NCBI GenBank assembly: GCA_036268485.1
Contig: DATAUC010000042.1
Location: 1-64,000, forward strand
Length of the DNA stretch: 64,000 nt
Source: Bog-473 sp036268485
Lineage (GTDB): Bacteria; Actinomycetota; Acidimicrobiia; Acidimicrobiales; RAAP-2
Direction: 5' to 3'
Part shown: one piece after another, positions 18,386 to 26,741 of the stretch
Layout: every line of letters starts with the position of its first letter
Numbering within the stretch: the first letter of the stretch is position 1
The notes under the pieces: model-generated
Database searches by the model: none
Told to the model about the DNA's origin: nothing
The model's input: the letters and a program-made list of their open reading frames with translations, nothing else
Program-made: the position numbers and the translations under genes

Positions 18386-19689
18386 TGGCCGCACGCACAA
18401 AACCACGCACGGTGTCGGTGATCGGGGCCGGCTATGTCGGTCTGCCCACGGCCGCCACCCTGGCCCACTTCGGGCACAAGGTGGTGTTGGCCGAGCGCGA
18501 CCAGAGCCGCTTGGCCGCCTTGCGCAGCGGCAAGATGCCCATTGTCGAGGTCGGGCTGGACGAGCTGGTAGCCGAAGGCGTCCACGCCGGGCATCTGCGA
18601 TTCACCGAGTCAGCCTCAGAAGCCGTCAAAGGCGCCGAGTTCGTGCTCCTCTGCGTGCCCACGCCCCAAGGTGATGACGGCTCGGCCGATCTTTCCTACG
18701 TGGAAGCGGCGGCCAAGGAGATCGGGGCCGTCCTGGAGCCGGGCGCCATCGTGGTCAACAAGTCGACCGTCCCGGTGGGGTCGGCCACCCTGGTCGAGCA
18801 GGTCATCGGCCGGCCCGACATCCGGATCGTCTCCAACCCCGAATTCCTGCGCGAGGGCAGCGCCGTCCAGGACAGCCTGCATCCCGATCGACTGGTGGTG
18901 GGTGCGGACGATGCCGAGGCCGCCGCGCTGGTGGGTGCCCTCTACGCCGCCACCGGGGCACCGCTCATCGTGACCGACGCCACCACCTCGGAGACCATCA
19001 AGTACGCCTCCAACGCCTTCCTGGCCACCAAGCTCAGCTACGTCAACGCCGTGGCCGGCCTGTGCGAGGAACTGGGCGCCGATGTGCGCGATGTCATGTT
19101 GGGCCTGGGCTACGACAAGCGAATCGGCTTCGAGTTTCTGCGTCCCGGACCGGGCTGGGGCGGCTCGTGCCTGCCCAAGGACACCCGGGCTCTGCTGCAT
19201 ATCGCCGAGCAGGCGGGCTACGACTTCTCGTTGCTGGCCGGCGCCATCGCCAGCAACGAGCAGCAGCTGGCCCGCGTCGTGGCCAAGATCGAAGCGGCCG
19301 GTGGTGGTTCGCTCGACGGTGTCACCGTGGGGATCTGGGGCTTGACCTTCAAGGCCAACACCGACGACCGGCGCGATTCGCCCAGTGTGCAGATCGCCCA
19401 TCGCCTGGTGGCCCTGGGCGCCACCGTCCGGGCCTTCGATCCCACTTTGGCCGCGGAGTCCGACCCCGACGACCTGCAGGGCTTGCACCTGTGCGCTGAT
19501 CCGTACGAGGCGGCCACGGGCGCCTCGGTCGTGGCCGTACTGACCGAGTGGGACGAGTTCCGCTGGCTTGACTTCAGCCGCCTGTTGCAGGTCATGGGTC
19601 GCCCGTCCATCGTCGACGCCCGCAACCTTCTGGACCCGGCGGCGGTGCGCCGCATGGGGTTCGACTACACCGGCATCGGGCGCCAGTGA
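18382..19689 (+). CDS. UDP-glucose 6-dehydrogenase family
   Basis: A 435-residue member of the UDP-glucose/GDP-mannose dehydrogenase family. N-terminal NAD domain SVIGAGYVGLPTAATLAHFGH, central TSETIKYASNAFLATK, catalytic Cys263 in GPGWGGSCLPKD, C-terminal WGLTFKANTDDRRDSPS. It oxidises UDP-glucose to UDP-glucuronate in two steps. The next gene is a UDP-glucuronate decarboxylase, which favours UDP-glucose over GDP-mannose as substrate. GTG 18382 gives a GTGA overlap with rmlD; ATG 18385 is equally possible. Confidence 0.9.
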   Translation: MMAARTKPRTVSVIGAGYVGLPTAATLAHFGHKVVLAERDQSRLAALRSGKMPIVEVGLDELVAEGVHAGHLRFTESASEAVKGAEFVLLCVPTPQGDDGSADLSYVEAAAKEIGAVLEPGAIVVNKSTVPVGSATLVEQVIGRPDIRIVSNPEFLREGSAVQDSLHPDRLVVGADDAEAAALVGALYAATGAPLIVTDATTSETIKYASNAFLATKLSYVNAVAGLCEELGADVRDVMLGLGYDKRIGFEFLRPGPGWGGSCLPKDTRALLHIAEQAGYDFSLLAGAIASNEQQLARVVAKIEAAGGGSLDGVTVGIWGLTFKANTDDRRDSPSVQIAHRLVALGATVRAFDPTLAAESDPDDLQGLHLCADPYEAATGASVVAVLTEWDEFRWLDFSRLLQVMGRPSIVDARNLLDPAAVRRMGFDYTGIGRQ

Positions 19690-20633
19690 GGCGGATCGTG
19701 GTGGCCGGGGGAGCGGGCTTTCTGGGCTCTCATCTCTGCGATCGCCTGATCGAACGCGGCGACACGGTGATCTGCCTGGACGATCTCTCCACCGGCAGCC
19801 GTGACAACGTGAACCACCTGATCGGCCACGACCGCTTCTCGCTGCTGGTCACCGACGTGAGCGACAAGGTCGAGCTCGAGTCCGATGATCCGGTCCACGC
19901 CGTATGCAACCTGGCCAGCCCGGCTTCGCCGCCGGCCTACCTGGAACGCCCGCTCGATACCTTGGCCGTGGGGAGCGAGGGGACGCGCCGGCTCTTGGAA
20001 TTGGCACGCGAGCACGACGCCCGGTTCCTGATGGCCAGCACCAGCGAGATCTACGGCGACCCCGAGGTGCACCCCCAGGTGGAGTCCTACCGGGGCAACG
20101 TGGATCCCGTCGGGCCGCGCAGCGTCTACGACGAAGCCAAGCGCTTCGCCGAGAGCCTGACCATGGCCATGCACCGCACCCACGGGGTCAACGTGGGCAT
20201 TGCCCGCATCTTCAACACGTACGGGCCGCGCCTGGCTCCCACCGACGGGAGGGTGGTCTCCAACTTCATCGCCCAGGCCCTGCGGGGCGAACCCCTCACC
20301 GTCTACGGCGACGGCTCGCAGACCCGCAGCCTCTGTTACGTCGACGACGAGATCACGGGCCTGGTGGCCCTGCTGGACTCGTCGCTCACCGGCCCCGTCA
20401 ACATCGGCAACCCCGACGAGCGCACCGTGCTGGAATTGGCTCACCTGATCATTGAACTGACCGGCTCCGGGTCCACCGTCACGTTCGAGGAACTGCCGAC
20501 CGACGACCCGACGCGGCGGTGCCCCGACATCACGCTGGCCCAACGCGAGCTGGGCTGGTCGCCGACCGTCGCCCTGCGCGACGGCATCGCCCGCACCATC
20601 GAATATCTGGCCCCACGATTGGAGGCGGCATGA
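19686..20633 (+). CDS. UDP-glucuronate decarboxylase (UDP-xylose synthase family)
   Basis: A 315-residue extended SDR. Diagnostic features of the UXS branch: GGAGFLGSHL, NLASPASPPAYLERPLDTL, the STSEIYGDPEVHPQ segment, RGNVDPVGPRSVYDEAKR with YxxxK, and IFNTYGPR. It converts UDP-glucuronate from the preceding gene's product to UDP-xylose. GTG start with GTGA overlap to the dehydrogenase, and a 3-base overlap with the following glycosyltransferase. The pair strongly suggests xylose (or another pentose) in the surface glycan. Confidence 0.9.
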   Translation: MRRIVVAGGAGFLGSHLCDRLIERGDTVICLDDLSTGSRDNVNHLIGHDRFSLLVTDVSDKVELESDDPVHAVCNLASPASPPAYLERPLDTLAVGSEGTRRLLELAREHDARFLMASTSEIYGDPEVHPQVESYRGNVDPVGPRSVYDEAKRFAESLTMAMHRTHGVNVGIARIFNTYGPRLAPTDGRVVSNFIAQALRGEPLTVYGDGSQTRSLCYVDDEITGLVALLDSSLTGPVNIGNPDERTVLELAHLIIELTGSGSTVTFEELPTDDPTRRCPDITLAQRELGWSPTVALRDGIARTIEYLAPRLEAA

Positions 20634-21358
20634 CCGACCTGGAGGAGACCTACCCGAAGCGGACCTACGAGACGCTTTCGGTCATCATGCCGGTCTTCAA
20701 CGAGCGCAACACGGTGGCCGAGATCGTCCGGCGTATGCGAGCGGTCGACCTGCCCCTGGTCCTGCAGGTGATCGTGGTGGACGACGGATCCAGCGACGGA
20801 TCCGACAAGGTGCTCAAGGCGTTGGAGGACTCGACCGTCCGCCTCATCAGCCATGAGAAGAACCAGGGCAAGGGTGCGGCCATCCGCACCGGCCTGGCCG
20901 CCGCCACCGGTGACCTCATCCTGATTCAGGATGCCGACCTCGAATACGACCCGGACGACTGGCCCCGCCTGCTCGATCCGATTCTCAAGGGCAAGGCCCG
21001 CGTCGTCTACGGCAGCCGCTTCACGGGGGAGCGCAAGAACATGCTGCCGTCGCACTGGTTCGGTAACCGGCTGCTCTCGCTCACGACCAACATCTTGTAC
21101 CGGTCGACCCTGTCCGACATGGAGACCTGTTACAAGCTCTTCGACGCCCAGACCATCGAAGGCATGACCATCGTGTCCAACCGCTTCGACTTCGAGCCCG
21201 AGGTCACGGCCAAGGTGCTGCGGCGGGGCCACCGCATTTACGAGGTGCCGATCTCCTACGCCGGGCGCGAGGTCGACGAGGGCAAGAAGATCACCTGGCG
21301 GGACGGCTTCAGCGCCTTGGCCGCACTGATCCGCTTCCGCTTCACCAAGGAGTACTGA
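20630..21358 (+). CDS. Polyprenyl-phosphate glycosyltransferase (DPM1-like, GT2)
   Basis: A 242-residue GT2 enzyme without membrane helices, of DPM1 type. Motifs: LSVIMPVFNERNTV, the IVVDDGSSDGS metal/nucleotide loop, NQGKGAAIRTGL, QDADLEYDP (DxD) and the SDMETCYKLF acceptor segment. Relatives transfer mannose or another sugar from a nucleotide donor to polyprenyl phosphate. ATG 20630 overlaps the UXS stop; codons upstream in this frame lie inside UXS and are rejected. It probably makes the lipid-linked sugar for the cassette. Confidence 0.88.
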   Translation: MTDLEETYPKRTYETLSVIMPVFNERNTVAEIVRRMRAVDLPLVLQVIVVDDGSSDGSDKVLKALEDSTVRLISHEKNQGKGAAIRTGLAAATGDLILIQDADLEYDPDDWPRLLDPILKGKARVVYGSRFTGERKNMLPSHWFGNRLLSLTTNILYRSTLSDMETCYKLFDAQTIEGMTIVSNRFDFEPEVTAKVLRRGHRIYEVPISYAGREVDEGKKITWRDGFSALAALIRFRFTKEY

Positions 21359-21365
21359 GCCCGGC

Positions 21366-22232
21366 GTGCCCGGCCCCGTCGGAGTGGTCGTGGTGGACTT
21401 CGATGCCGGCCCGCTGCTGAGCGGATGCGTGCAGTCGCTGCTCGACGACGGCGCGGCCACGATCGTGGTGGTGGAGAACGGTGCCGCCGGGACGGCGGAG
21501 CGGGCACTGGCGGACATGGCCGACCCCGCGGTCAGCGTCATCTCCCCGGGCCGCAATGTCGGGTACGGCGCCGCCGCCAACCGGGGACTGGCCATGCTGT
21601 CGGGCCGCGGGGACGCCCCCGAATGGGTACTGGTTTCCAATCCCGACCTGGTGGTCCATCCCGGAGCGCTGGCCGCCCTGACCAGCGCACTGGAAGAGCA
21701 TCCGGCCTGGGCCCTGGTCGGCCCCCGCATCTTCACCGAGGAAGGCGACGTCTACCCGTCGGTGCGGCGTTTCCCGAGTTTCATCGACGCCGCCGGCCAC
21801 GCCCTGCTGGCCCTCTTTAGGCCTGACAACCGGTTCACCAAGCGCTACAACCCGGGCACGCCCGAGGGCACGGGCACGGTGGCGGCCGGCTGGATCTCCG
21901 GCTCGTGCTTCCTGGCCCGGCGCAGCGCGCTGGAGGAACTGGGCGGCTTCGACGAGGCCTATTTCATGTATGCCGAGGACATGGATCTTTGTTGGCGGGC
22001 CCACGCCGCCGGTTGGGGAGTCGGGTTCGCCGGTGCGGCCAGCGTGATGCACATTCAGGGCGTCAGCACGGCCCGGCATCCCATGAAGATGATGGTGGCC
22101 CATCACAGATCTGCCCTGCGCTTCACCGTGCGCACCACCACGGGCTGGCGCCGGGTGGCGCTGCCCTTCGCCGCCGCCGTGCTGGGCCTGCGGATGGCCC
22201 TGGCCAGTGCCCGGATCGCGCTGAAGCACTAG
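21366..22232 (+). CDS. GT2 glycosyltransferase, rhamnosyltransferase (WbbL)-like
   Basis: A 288-residue inverting GT2. It has GVVVVDFDAGPLLSGCVQSL, VVVENGAAG, GRNVGYGAAANRGL, SNPDLVVHPGAL (acceptor DxD region) and GGFDEAYFMYAEDMDLCWR (the catalytic Asp region). This pattern is shared with WbbL-type rhamnosyltransferases that act on polyprenyl-PP-GlcNAc, which fits the rmlB-rmlD neighbours. The donor is still an inference. GTG start 7 bases after the previous gene. Last clear member of the glycan operon. Confidence 0.83.
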   Translation: MPGPVGVVVVDFDAGPLLSGCVQSLLDDGAATIVVVENGAAGTAERALADMADPAVSVISPGRNVGYGAAANRGLAMLSGRGDAPEWVLVSNPDLVVHPGALAALTSALEEHPAWALVGPRIFTEEGDVYPSVRRFPSFIDAAGHALLALFRPDNRFTKRYNPGTPEGTGTVAAGWISGSCFLARRSALEELGGFDEAYFMYAEDMDLCWRAHAAGWGVGFAGAASVMHIQGVSTARHPMKMMVAHHRSALRFTVRTTTGWRRVALPFAAAVLGLRMALASARIALKH

Positions 22233-22235
22233 CCG

Positions 22236-23279
22236 ATGAAGCTCTGGCACCGCACCGCTGTCCTCCTCGTTGTGGCGGCCACCACAGTGCTCCTGCCCGC
22301 CGGCATCAGCCAGGCGGCCGGACACATCCACGTCGAGCCCAATGTCACCTTCGCCCTACCGCCGGCGACGGCCGGGTGCACCGGGGCCACCGCTCTGGCC
22401 GGCGGCGGCGAGCGCCTGCCCATCACCGTCAGCACCGTGGCGGGCCAGGTGGCGGAGTTACTGAACGTCTGCATTGAGGGGAAGGGCCCTTACCCCTTCG
22501 TCATCGACACCGGGGCGGGCGAATCGATCATCGACGCCCATCTGGCCAGCACGTTGGGCCTGGCCAACCACGGGCAGGCCAGCGAGTTCGCCGGCGTGGG
22601 CTGCACCGGCCACGCCCAACCCGTCCTGGTCCCCTCCTGGTCGATGGTCGGAGTCCCGCTGGCCGCCCAGACGTTGACGGCGGCGACCTTGCCCGACTTC
22701 GGCACCAAGGGTGAACCGGTCGGGCTTCTCGGTTCGGATGTCCTGAGCCGATACGGCGCCGTGCGCATCGACTTCTCCGCCCAGACGCTGACACTGGGCG
22801 GGCCCGAAGGTCCCGTCGCCCAACCCACCGTGGTGCACGGCCCGCGAGGATCGGCGCCTTCGGCCGTCCTGACGGAGGGTCAAAAGGGCACCACGATCCC
22901 GCTCACGGTGGTCATGGATCCGGGCCAGACCTCACTGAACGTGCGCCTCACCTTGGGGCGGGGTCGTTCCCGCTTTTTCGTGGTCGATACCGGGTCGTCC
23001 CAATCGGTGGTGGCCAGTGCCATCGCCAAACAAAGCCAACTGGCCCACACCGATCTGGCCCAACGCCAGGACACGGTGTGCTCGGTGATCACCGCGCCCC
23101 TAGTGCGCAGCGGCCCGTGGTCAATCCCCGGAGTGACGCTGCGGCCGCAGCTGTTGGGGGAGACCAATTTCGGCTCCATCAGCGCCGACGGCACGGCCGG
23201 CTTGTTAGGGTCCGATCAGCTCAAGCATTTCGGATGGGTCATCTTCGACTACCGCGGCGGTCGCCTGGTGCTCGGTTAG
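22236..23279 (+). CDS. Secreted two-lobed retropepsin-like aspartic protease
   Basis: A 347-residue protein with a Sec signal peptide (basic start, hydrophobic stretch 8-20, likely cleavage after SQAA near residue 28). Two aspartyl-protease half sites occur in one chain: FVIDTGAGES with Asp91 and FVVDTGSSQS with Asp251. Each lobe ends with a matching LLGSD-x-L segment (LLGSDVLSRYG and LLGSDQLKHFG). Retropepsins are normally homodimers of single lobes, so a fused pair would form a complete pepsin-like active site. It starts 3 bases after the GT gene and may be its co-transcript, possibly processing a surface protein. Confidence 0.82.
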   Translation: MKLWHRTAVLLVVAATTVLLPAGISQAAGHIHVEPNVTFALPPATAGCTGATALAGGGERLPITVSTVAGQVAELLNVCIEGKGPYPFVIDTGAGESIIDAHLASTLGLANHGQASEFAGVGCTGHAQPVLVPSWSMVGVPLAAQTLTAATLPDFGTKGEPVGLLGSDVLSRYGAVRIDFSAQTLTLGGPEGPVAQPTVVHGPRGSAPSAVLTEGQKGTTIPLTVVMDPGQTSLNVRLTLGRGRSRFFVVDTGSSQSVVASAIAKQSQLAHTDLAQRQDTVCSVITAPLVRSGPWSIPGVTLRPQLLGETNFGSISADGTAGLLGSDQLKHFGWVIFDYRGGRLVLG

Positions 23280-23719
23280 AGCACCTTGCCCAGCTGGTCG
23301 AGCAGCTCCCTGGTGCCACCCTCGCGGATCTCGGGGGTGTCATGGCCATCGAGGTAGACGCCTTGCTCGGTGTAGGTGAGTTTGCTGCCGTCACCGTCGG
23401 GGACGAACTCGACGGTGGTCACCGAGGCCGAGATGCGATCGGCGTCGCAACTCATGGCGTAGGCGTAGACGATGCGCGCATCGGGCACGATGTCGAGATA
23501 CTCCGCGTCGTATGTGTACACCGGCCCACCGGGAGGGCCACCGGCATTGGCTTCGCGGCCACCGACCCGGAAGTCGAGTTGGTAGGCCGAGGAATTCGGA
23601 GCGCCAAACCATTGGGCCTTGGCCTCATGGCTGGACCAGGCGGCGAACACTCGAGCCGGCGGAGCCGGGTAGGTGCGCTCGATGGCGAAGGTGGCGTGGT
23701 GGCTCGAACGTGCGGTCAT
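23276..23719 (-). CDS. AHSA1/SRPBCC-domain protein
   Basis: A 147-residue START-like (SRPBCC) domain of the Aha1-C-terminal type. Motifs: ATFAIERTYPAPPARVFAAW, KAQWFGAP, the FRVGGREAN strand and the C-terminal GGTRELLDQLGKVL helix. It binds a hydrophobic ligand; no catalytic role can be assigned. ATG 23719 has a good RBS (AAGGAGA) and overlaps the ArsR stop (ATGA). ArsR-AHSA1 pairs are a recurrent actinobacterial operon, so the regulator probably controls this gene. It converges on the protease gene with 4 bases shared. Confidence 0.88.
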   Translation of the reverse strand: MTARSSHHATFAIERTYPAPPARVFAAWSSHEAKAQWFGAPNSSAYQLDFRVGGREANAGGPPGGPVYTYDAEYLDIVPDARIVYAYAMSCDADRISASVTTVEFVPDGDGSKLTYTEQGVYLDGHDTPEIREGGTRELLDQLGKVL

Positions 23720-24060
23720 GGCATTTCTCCTTTGTGAGATGTCTCTTCTTCGGCCAAGAAATCCCCCAGGGCGTCCAGACGGCGCTCCCACAGGGCTCGC
23801 TGCCCGGCGAACCAGGTCTCGGCCCGATGCAGCGAGGCCGGCACGATCCGGCAGGTCCGGACCCGGCCCACCTTCTCGGATTCGACCACGCCCGAGGCCT
23901 CCAATACCGCCAGGTGCTGCATGACGGCGCTGAGCGACATCGCAAGTGGCTCGGCCAATTGGCTGACCGAGGCCGGTCCCAGGCTGAGTCGCTCCACCAT
24001 GTCGCGCCGGGTCGGATCGGCCAGGGCGTGGAAAAGGGGGTCGAGGGATTGCTTAAGCAC
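23716..24060 (-). CDS. ArsR-family transcriptional regulator
   Basis: A 114-residue winged-helix regulator: LFHALADPTRRDMVERL, then SVSQLAEPLAMSLSAVMQHLAVLEASGVVES. No CxC metal site is present in the recognition helix, so it belongs to the non-metal (AHSA1-linked) ArsR group. GTG 24060 is the start. It is the first gene of a two-gene operon, and two palindromes overlap and precede its start, suggesting autorepression. Confidence 0.9.
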   Translation of the reverse strand: MLKQSLDPLFHALADPTRRDMVERLSLGPASVSQLAEPLAMSLSAVMQHLAVLEASGVVESEKVGRVRTCRIVPASLHRAETWFAGQRALWERRLDALGDFLAEEETSHKGEMP

Positions 24061-24071
24061 TTACTTAAGTA
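24050..24071. promoter_or_regulatory. Twin palindromes, probable ArsR operator
   Basis: TGCTTAAGCA (24050-24059) and TACTTAAGTA (24062-24071) are each perfect 10-base palindromes with centres 12 bases apart. They cover the arsR GTG and its upstream side. Confidence 0.65.
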
Positions 24072-24107
24072 TTAGAGACATCATCTCACCTGTCAAGCCG
24101 ACAGCAT

Positions 24108-24905
24108 TTACTCGGGACCCGAAAGCCCCATAAGCGCCGTGACCCCGTGGTCCCGACCAGCGGTGTAGCCGCCGTCAACCGGCAGGGCGTGTCCCGTGAT
24201 GAACGAGGCGTCGTCGGAGAGCAGGAAGGCCGCCGCGGCAGCGATCTCGTCGGCCCGGCCCAGGCGGCCCAGCTTGTGTTCGCCCACGATGTCGGCCATC
24301 ACCGCTTCCATGCCCGGCATACCGAAGACGCCGCTCAACATGGGTGTGTCGATGAAGCCGGGACAGATGGTGTTGACCCGGATGCCCCGGCCGGCGTAGT
24401 CGATGGCCATGTTCTTGGTCAGGAGGATGACGCCGCCCTTGGAGGCGCTGTAGCCACTACCCCCGGCCGTGCCCTCCAGCCCCTCGATACTGGCCACCGT
24501 CACCACAGAGCCCCTCCGCCCATCCATCGCCGGCTGGGTCAGCAGCTGCGCCAGTACGTGCTTTGCCACCAGAAATGTGCCGGTCAGGTTGATGCCGATG
24601 ACGCGCTGCCACTCCTCGGAGGCCAATGCGTGCACCGGACCGCCGCTGGCGATGCCGGCCGCATTGACCACACCGTCCAGGGCACCACCCCACGCCACGG
24701 CGTGGCGCACCATCTCCTCGACGGAATCCTCATGGCTGACGTCGACGTGGGTAAAGGTCCAGCGGTCGGCCGAAACAGACGGAGGCTCACCGATATCGGC
24801 ACCGGTGACCCGAGCGCCCTCTTCCAATAGACGCAATGAGGTGGCCAGCCCGATCCCCGACGAAGCCCCCGTCACGATGTAGTGCCGGTCGGTCAATCCC
24901 CACAT
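24108..24905 (-). CDS. Short-chain dehydrogenase/reductase
   Basis: A 265-residue classical SDR. It has YIVTGASSGIGLA (NAD(P) loop), NAAGIASGG (NAAG motif), VVTVASIEG and YSASKGG (Tyr/Lys pair), and the CPGFIDTPM segment. It oxidises or reduces an alcohol/ketone; the substrate is unknown. ATG 24905 follows a GGGAGA ribosome site; longer in-frame reading upstream is antisense of the TetR gene. It is divergent from the TetR gene, which probably regulates it. Confidence 0.9.
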   Translation of the reverse strand: MWGLTDRHYIVTGASSGIGLATSLRLLEEGARVTGADIGEPPSVSADRWTFTHVDVSHEDSVEEMVRHAVAWGGALDGVVNAAGIASGGPVHALASEEWQRVIGINLTGTFLVAKHVLAQLLTQPAMDGRRGSVVTVASIEGLEGTAGGSGYSASKGGVILLTKNMAIDYAGRGIRVNTICPGFIDTPMLSGVFGMPGMEAVMADIVGEHKLGRLGRADEIAAAAAFLLSDDASFITGHALPVDGGYTAGRDHGVTALMGLSGPE

Positions 24906-24934
24906 GTGATTCTCCCGTCTCGTTGCACCGTACT

Positions 24935-24957
24935 GAACAGAATGATAAAGATTGTTC
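24935..24957. promoter_or_regulatory. Inverted repeat between SDR and TetR genes
   Basis: GAACA (24935-24939) and TGTTC (24953-24957) form an inverted repeat with 13 bases between the arms, in an AT-rich spacer separating divergent starts. The position and form suit a TetR-dimer operator, though the arms are short. Confidence 0.45.
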
Positions 24958-24959
24958 AC

Positions 24960-25598
24960 ATGTCTAGTCGAGCCGTTCTGGAGGTCGATCGACCGGCGGC
25001 GAGCGACACCATGTCCCGCATCTTGACGGCGGCCGAGCAATGCATGGCCCGATTCGGGACGACCCGGGTTTCCATGGCCGACGTGGCTGCCCAGGCTGGG
25101 CTGTCCCGGGGTGCCATCTACCTGCACTTCGCCGACCGCAAGGCTCTGGTCGATGCCGTGCTCACCCGCACGGCCCATCGATTTGTGGCTTCGAGCGCCG
25201 AGTCCATCAGCCGCCGCCGCACCCTGGAGGCCCAGGTGGCCGAGGCCGCAGTATTCATCCGGACGCACCTGGGCGACAGCATGGTCACCCTGCGCCTGCC
25301 CGCTGACGAGGAGTCGCTGCTGGCCACGCTCCTGACCAGCCGGCTGACGCCGATGGTGGAGGAGTGGGTCGAGTTCTGGTTGCCCTACCTGGCCGCGGCG
25401 GAGGGTCGGGGCGAACTGCGCCCGGGCATCGACCGCCGGCAGGCGGCGGAATGGATCGTGCGGATGATGCTGTCGTTCGCCGTCATGCCGGCCGTCTCCT
25501 TCGACGCCGACCAACCCGAACAGGTGCGGGCCTTCGTGCGCGCCTTCATGGTCAACGGACTCCGCGCCCTGCCGTCACAGAGAGGAACCAGCACGTGA
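24960..25598 (+). CDS. TetR-family transcriptional regulator
   Basis: A 212-residue regulator. The N-terminal helix-turn-helix is clear: ILTAAEQCMARFGTTRVSMADVAAQAGLSRGAIYLHFADR. The remainder is the variable ligand-binding helical domain with a C-terminal helix ending at AFMVNGLRAL. ATG 24960 is used; ATG 24942 is an alternative. It overlaps the next (broken) luciferase-like gene by GTGA and is divergent from the SDR, so it likely controls both sides. Confidence 0.9.
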   Translation: MSSRAVLEVDRPAASDTMSRILTAAEQCMARFGTTRVSMADVAAQAGLSRGAIYLHFADRKALVDAVLTRTAHRFVASSAESISRRRTLEAQVAEAAVFIRTHLGDSMVTLRLPADEESLLATLLTSRLTPMVEEWVEFWLPYLAAAEGRGELRPGIDRRQAAEWIVRMMLSFAVMPAVSFDADQPEQVRAFVRAFMVNGLRALPSQRGTST

Positions 25599-26701
25599 AA
25601 TTCGCCTTGTTCTACGAGATCCCCGTCCCGAAACCATGGGAACCCGACAGCGAGCTCATCGCCTATCGCAACACCCTCGAACAAGCTATTGCCGGCGACC
25701 GCTTCGGCTGGGACGCCTTCTGGACGGTGGAGCACCACTTCCTGCAGGAGTACTCGCACTGCTCCAATCCCGAAGTGCTTTACGGCGCCATTGCCGCGCG
25801 TACAGAACGCATCCGACTGGGCTACGGCGTGCGCCTGATGCCCAAGCCCTACAACCACCCGGTGCGCACGGCGGAGTCGGTGGCCGTGCTCGACCTCATC
25901 TCCAACGGGCGGGTTGATCTGGGCACCGGTCGATCGGCCACCCGGGCTGAGCTCGAAGGGTTTGGTATCGATCCGGCCGAAAGTCGCGAGATGTGACAGG
26001 AGGCCATTGAGCATGTGGTCGGTTGCTGGACCAACGAGGAATACGAGTTCAACGGGACGCACTGGCAGATGCCCCGACGCCGCGTCCAGCCCAAGCCCTT
26101 GCAGCAACCGCACCCTCCGATCTGGGGTGCCACCACGGCCGACGACGGTCACAGCCAGATGGGTCGACTGGGTCTTGGTTTGTGCTCCTTCGCCGTTGGC
26201 CTGCCTCCGTCCGAGGTCAAGCGCAAGATCGATATCTATCGCGAGGCGGTCGCTACCTGCACCGAACCCATCGGGGCCTTCGTGAACAACCAGGCGGCCA
26301 CCTTCACCATGGCTATCTGCGCCCCCGACCGTCAAGAGGCCATCGACAACGCCCGCGAGTCCTTCGAGTGGTACCCGAAAACAGGGGCGCGCCAGATCGC
26401 TACCCTGACCGAGATGATGGCCGAACGGAACCAGGAACTCGGGAACTACGCCTACGCCGCCGACATGAAAAGTCACGATGACCAGGGGATGCTCGACCTG
26501 ATCAGCCTCGAGTACCTCATGGATTCCAACGCCTGCGTCCTGGGCACGCCCGAGGAGTGTGTGGAAGCCTGCCGACTGTACGAGGAGGCCGGAGTGGACC
26601 TCCTGCTCTGTCTGGTCAACCCCTACAAGGTCTCCCATGAGTCGGTCATGCAGACCATTGAGCTGATGGGAACCGAGGTCATTCCGAAATTTCGGAGCTA
26701 A
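25595..26701 (+). pseudogene. LLM-class flavin-dependent oxidoreductase split by an in-frame TGA
   Basis: One reading frame codes for a bacterial luciferase-like (F420- or FMN-dependent) monooxygenase: MKFALFYEIPVPKPW at the start, WTVEHHFLQEYS, GYGVRLMPKPYNHP, and GTGRSATRAELEGFG. At 25994-25996 the frame meets TGA after SREM, where relatives usually have Trp. The same frame then continues QEAIEHVVGCWT through to the normal C-terminus at 26701. No other stop or frameshift is present. AGGAGG at 25998-26003 lies ahead of an in-frame GTG at 26015, so the second half might be reinitiated. It is most simply a recent nonsense mutation or a sequencing error. GTG 25595 overlaps the TetR stop. Confidence 0.8.
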
Positions 26702-26741
26702 ATGATCTCTCTCAGGGTGCTATTTAGGGCAGGCTGATCGG

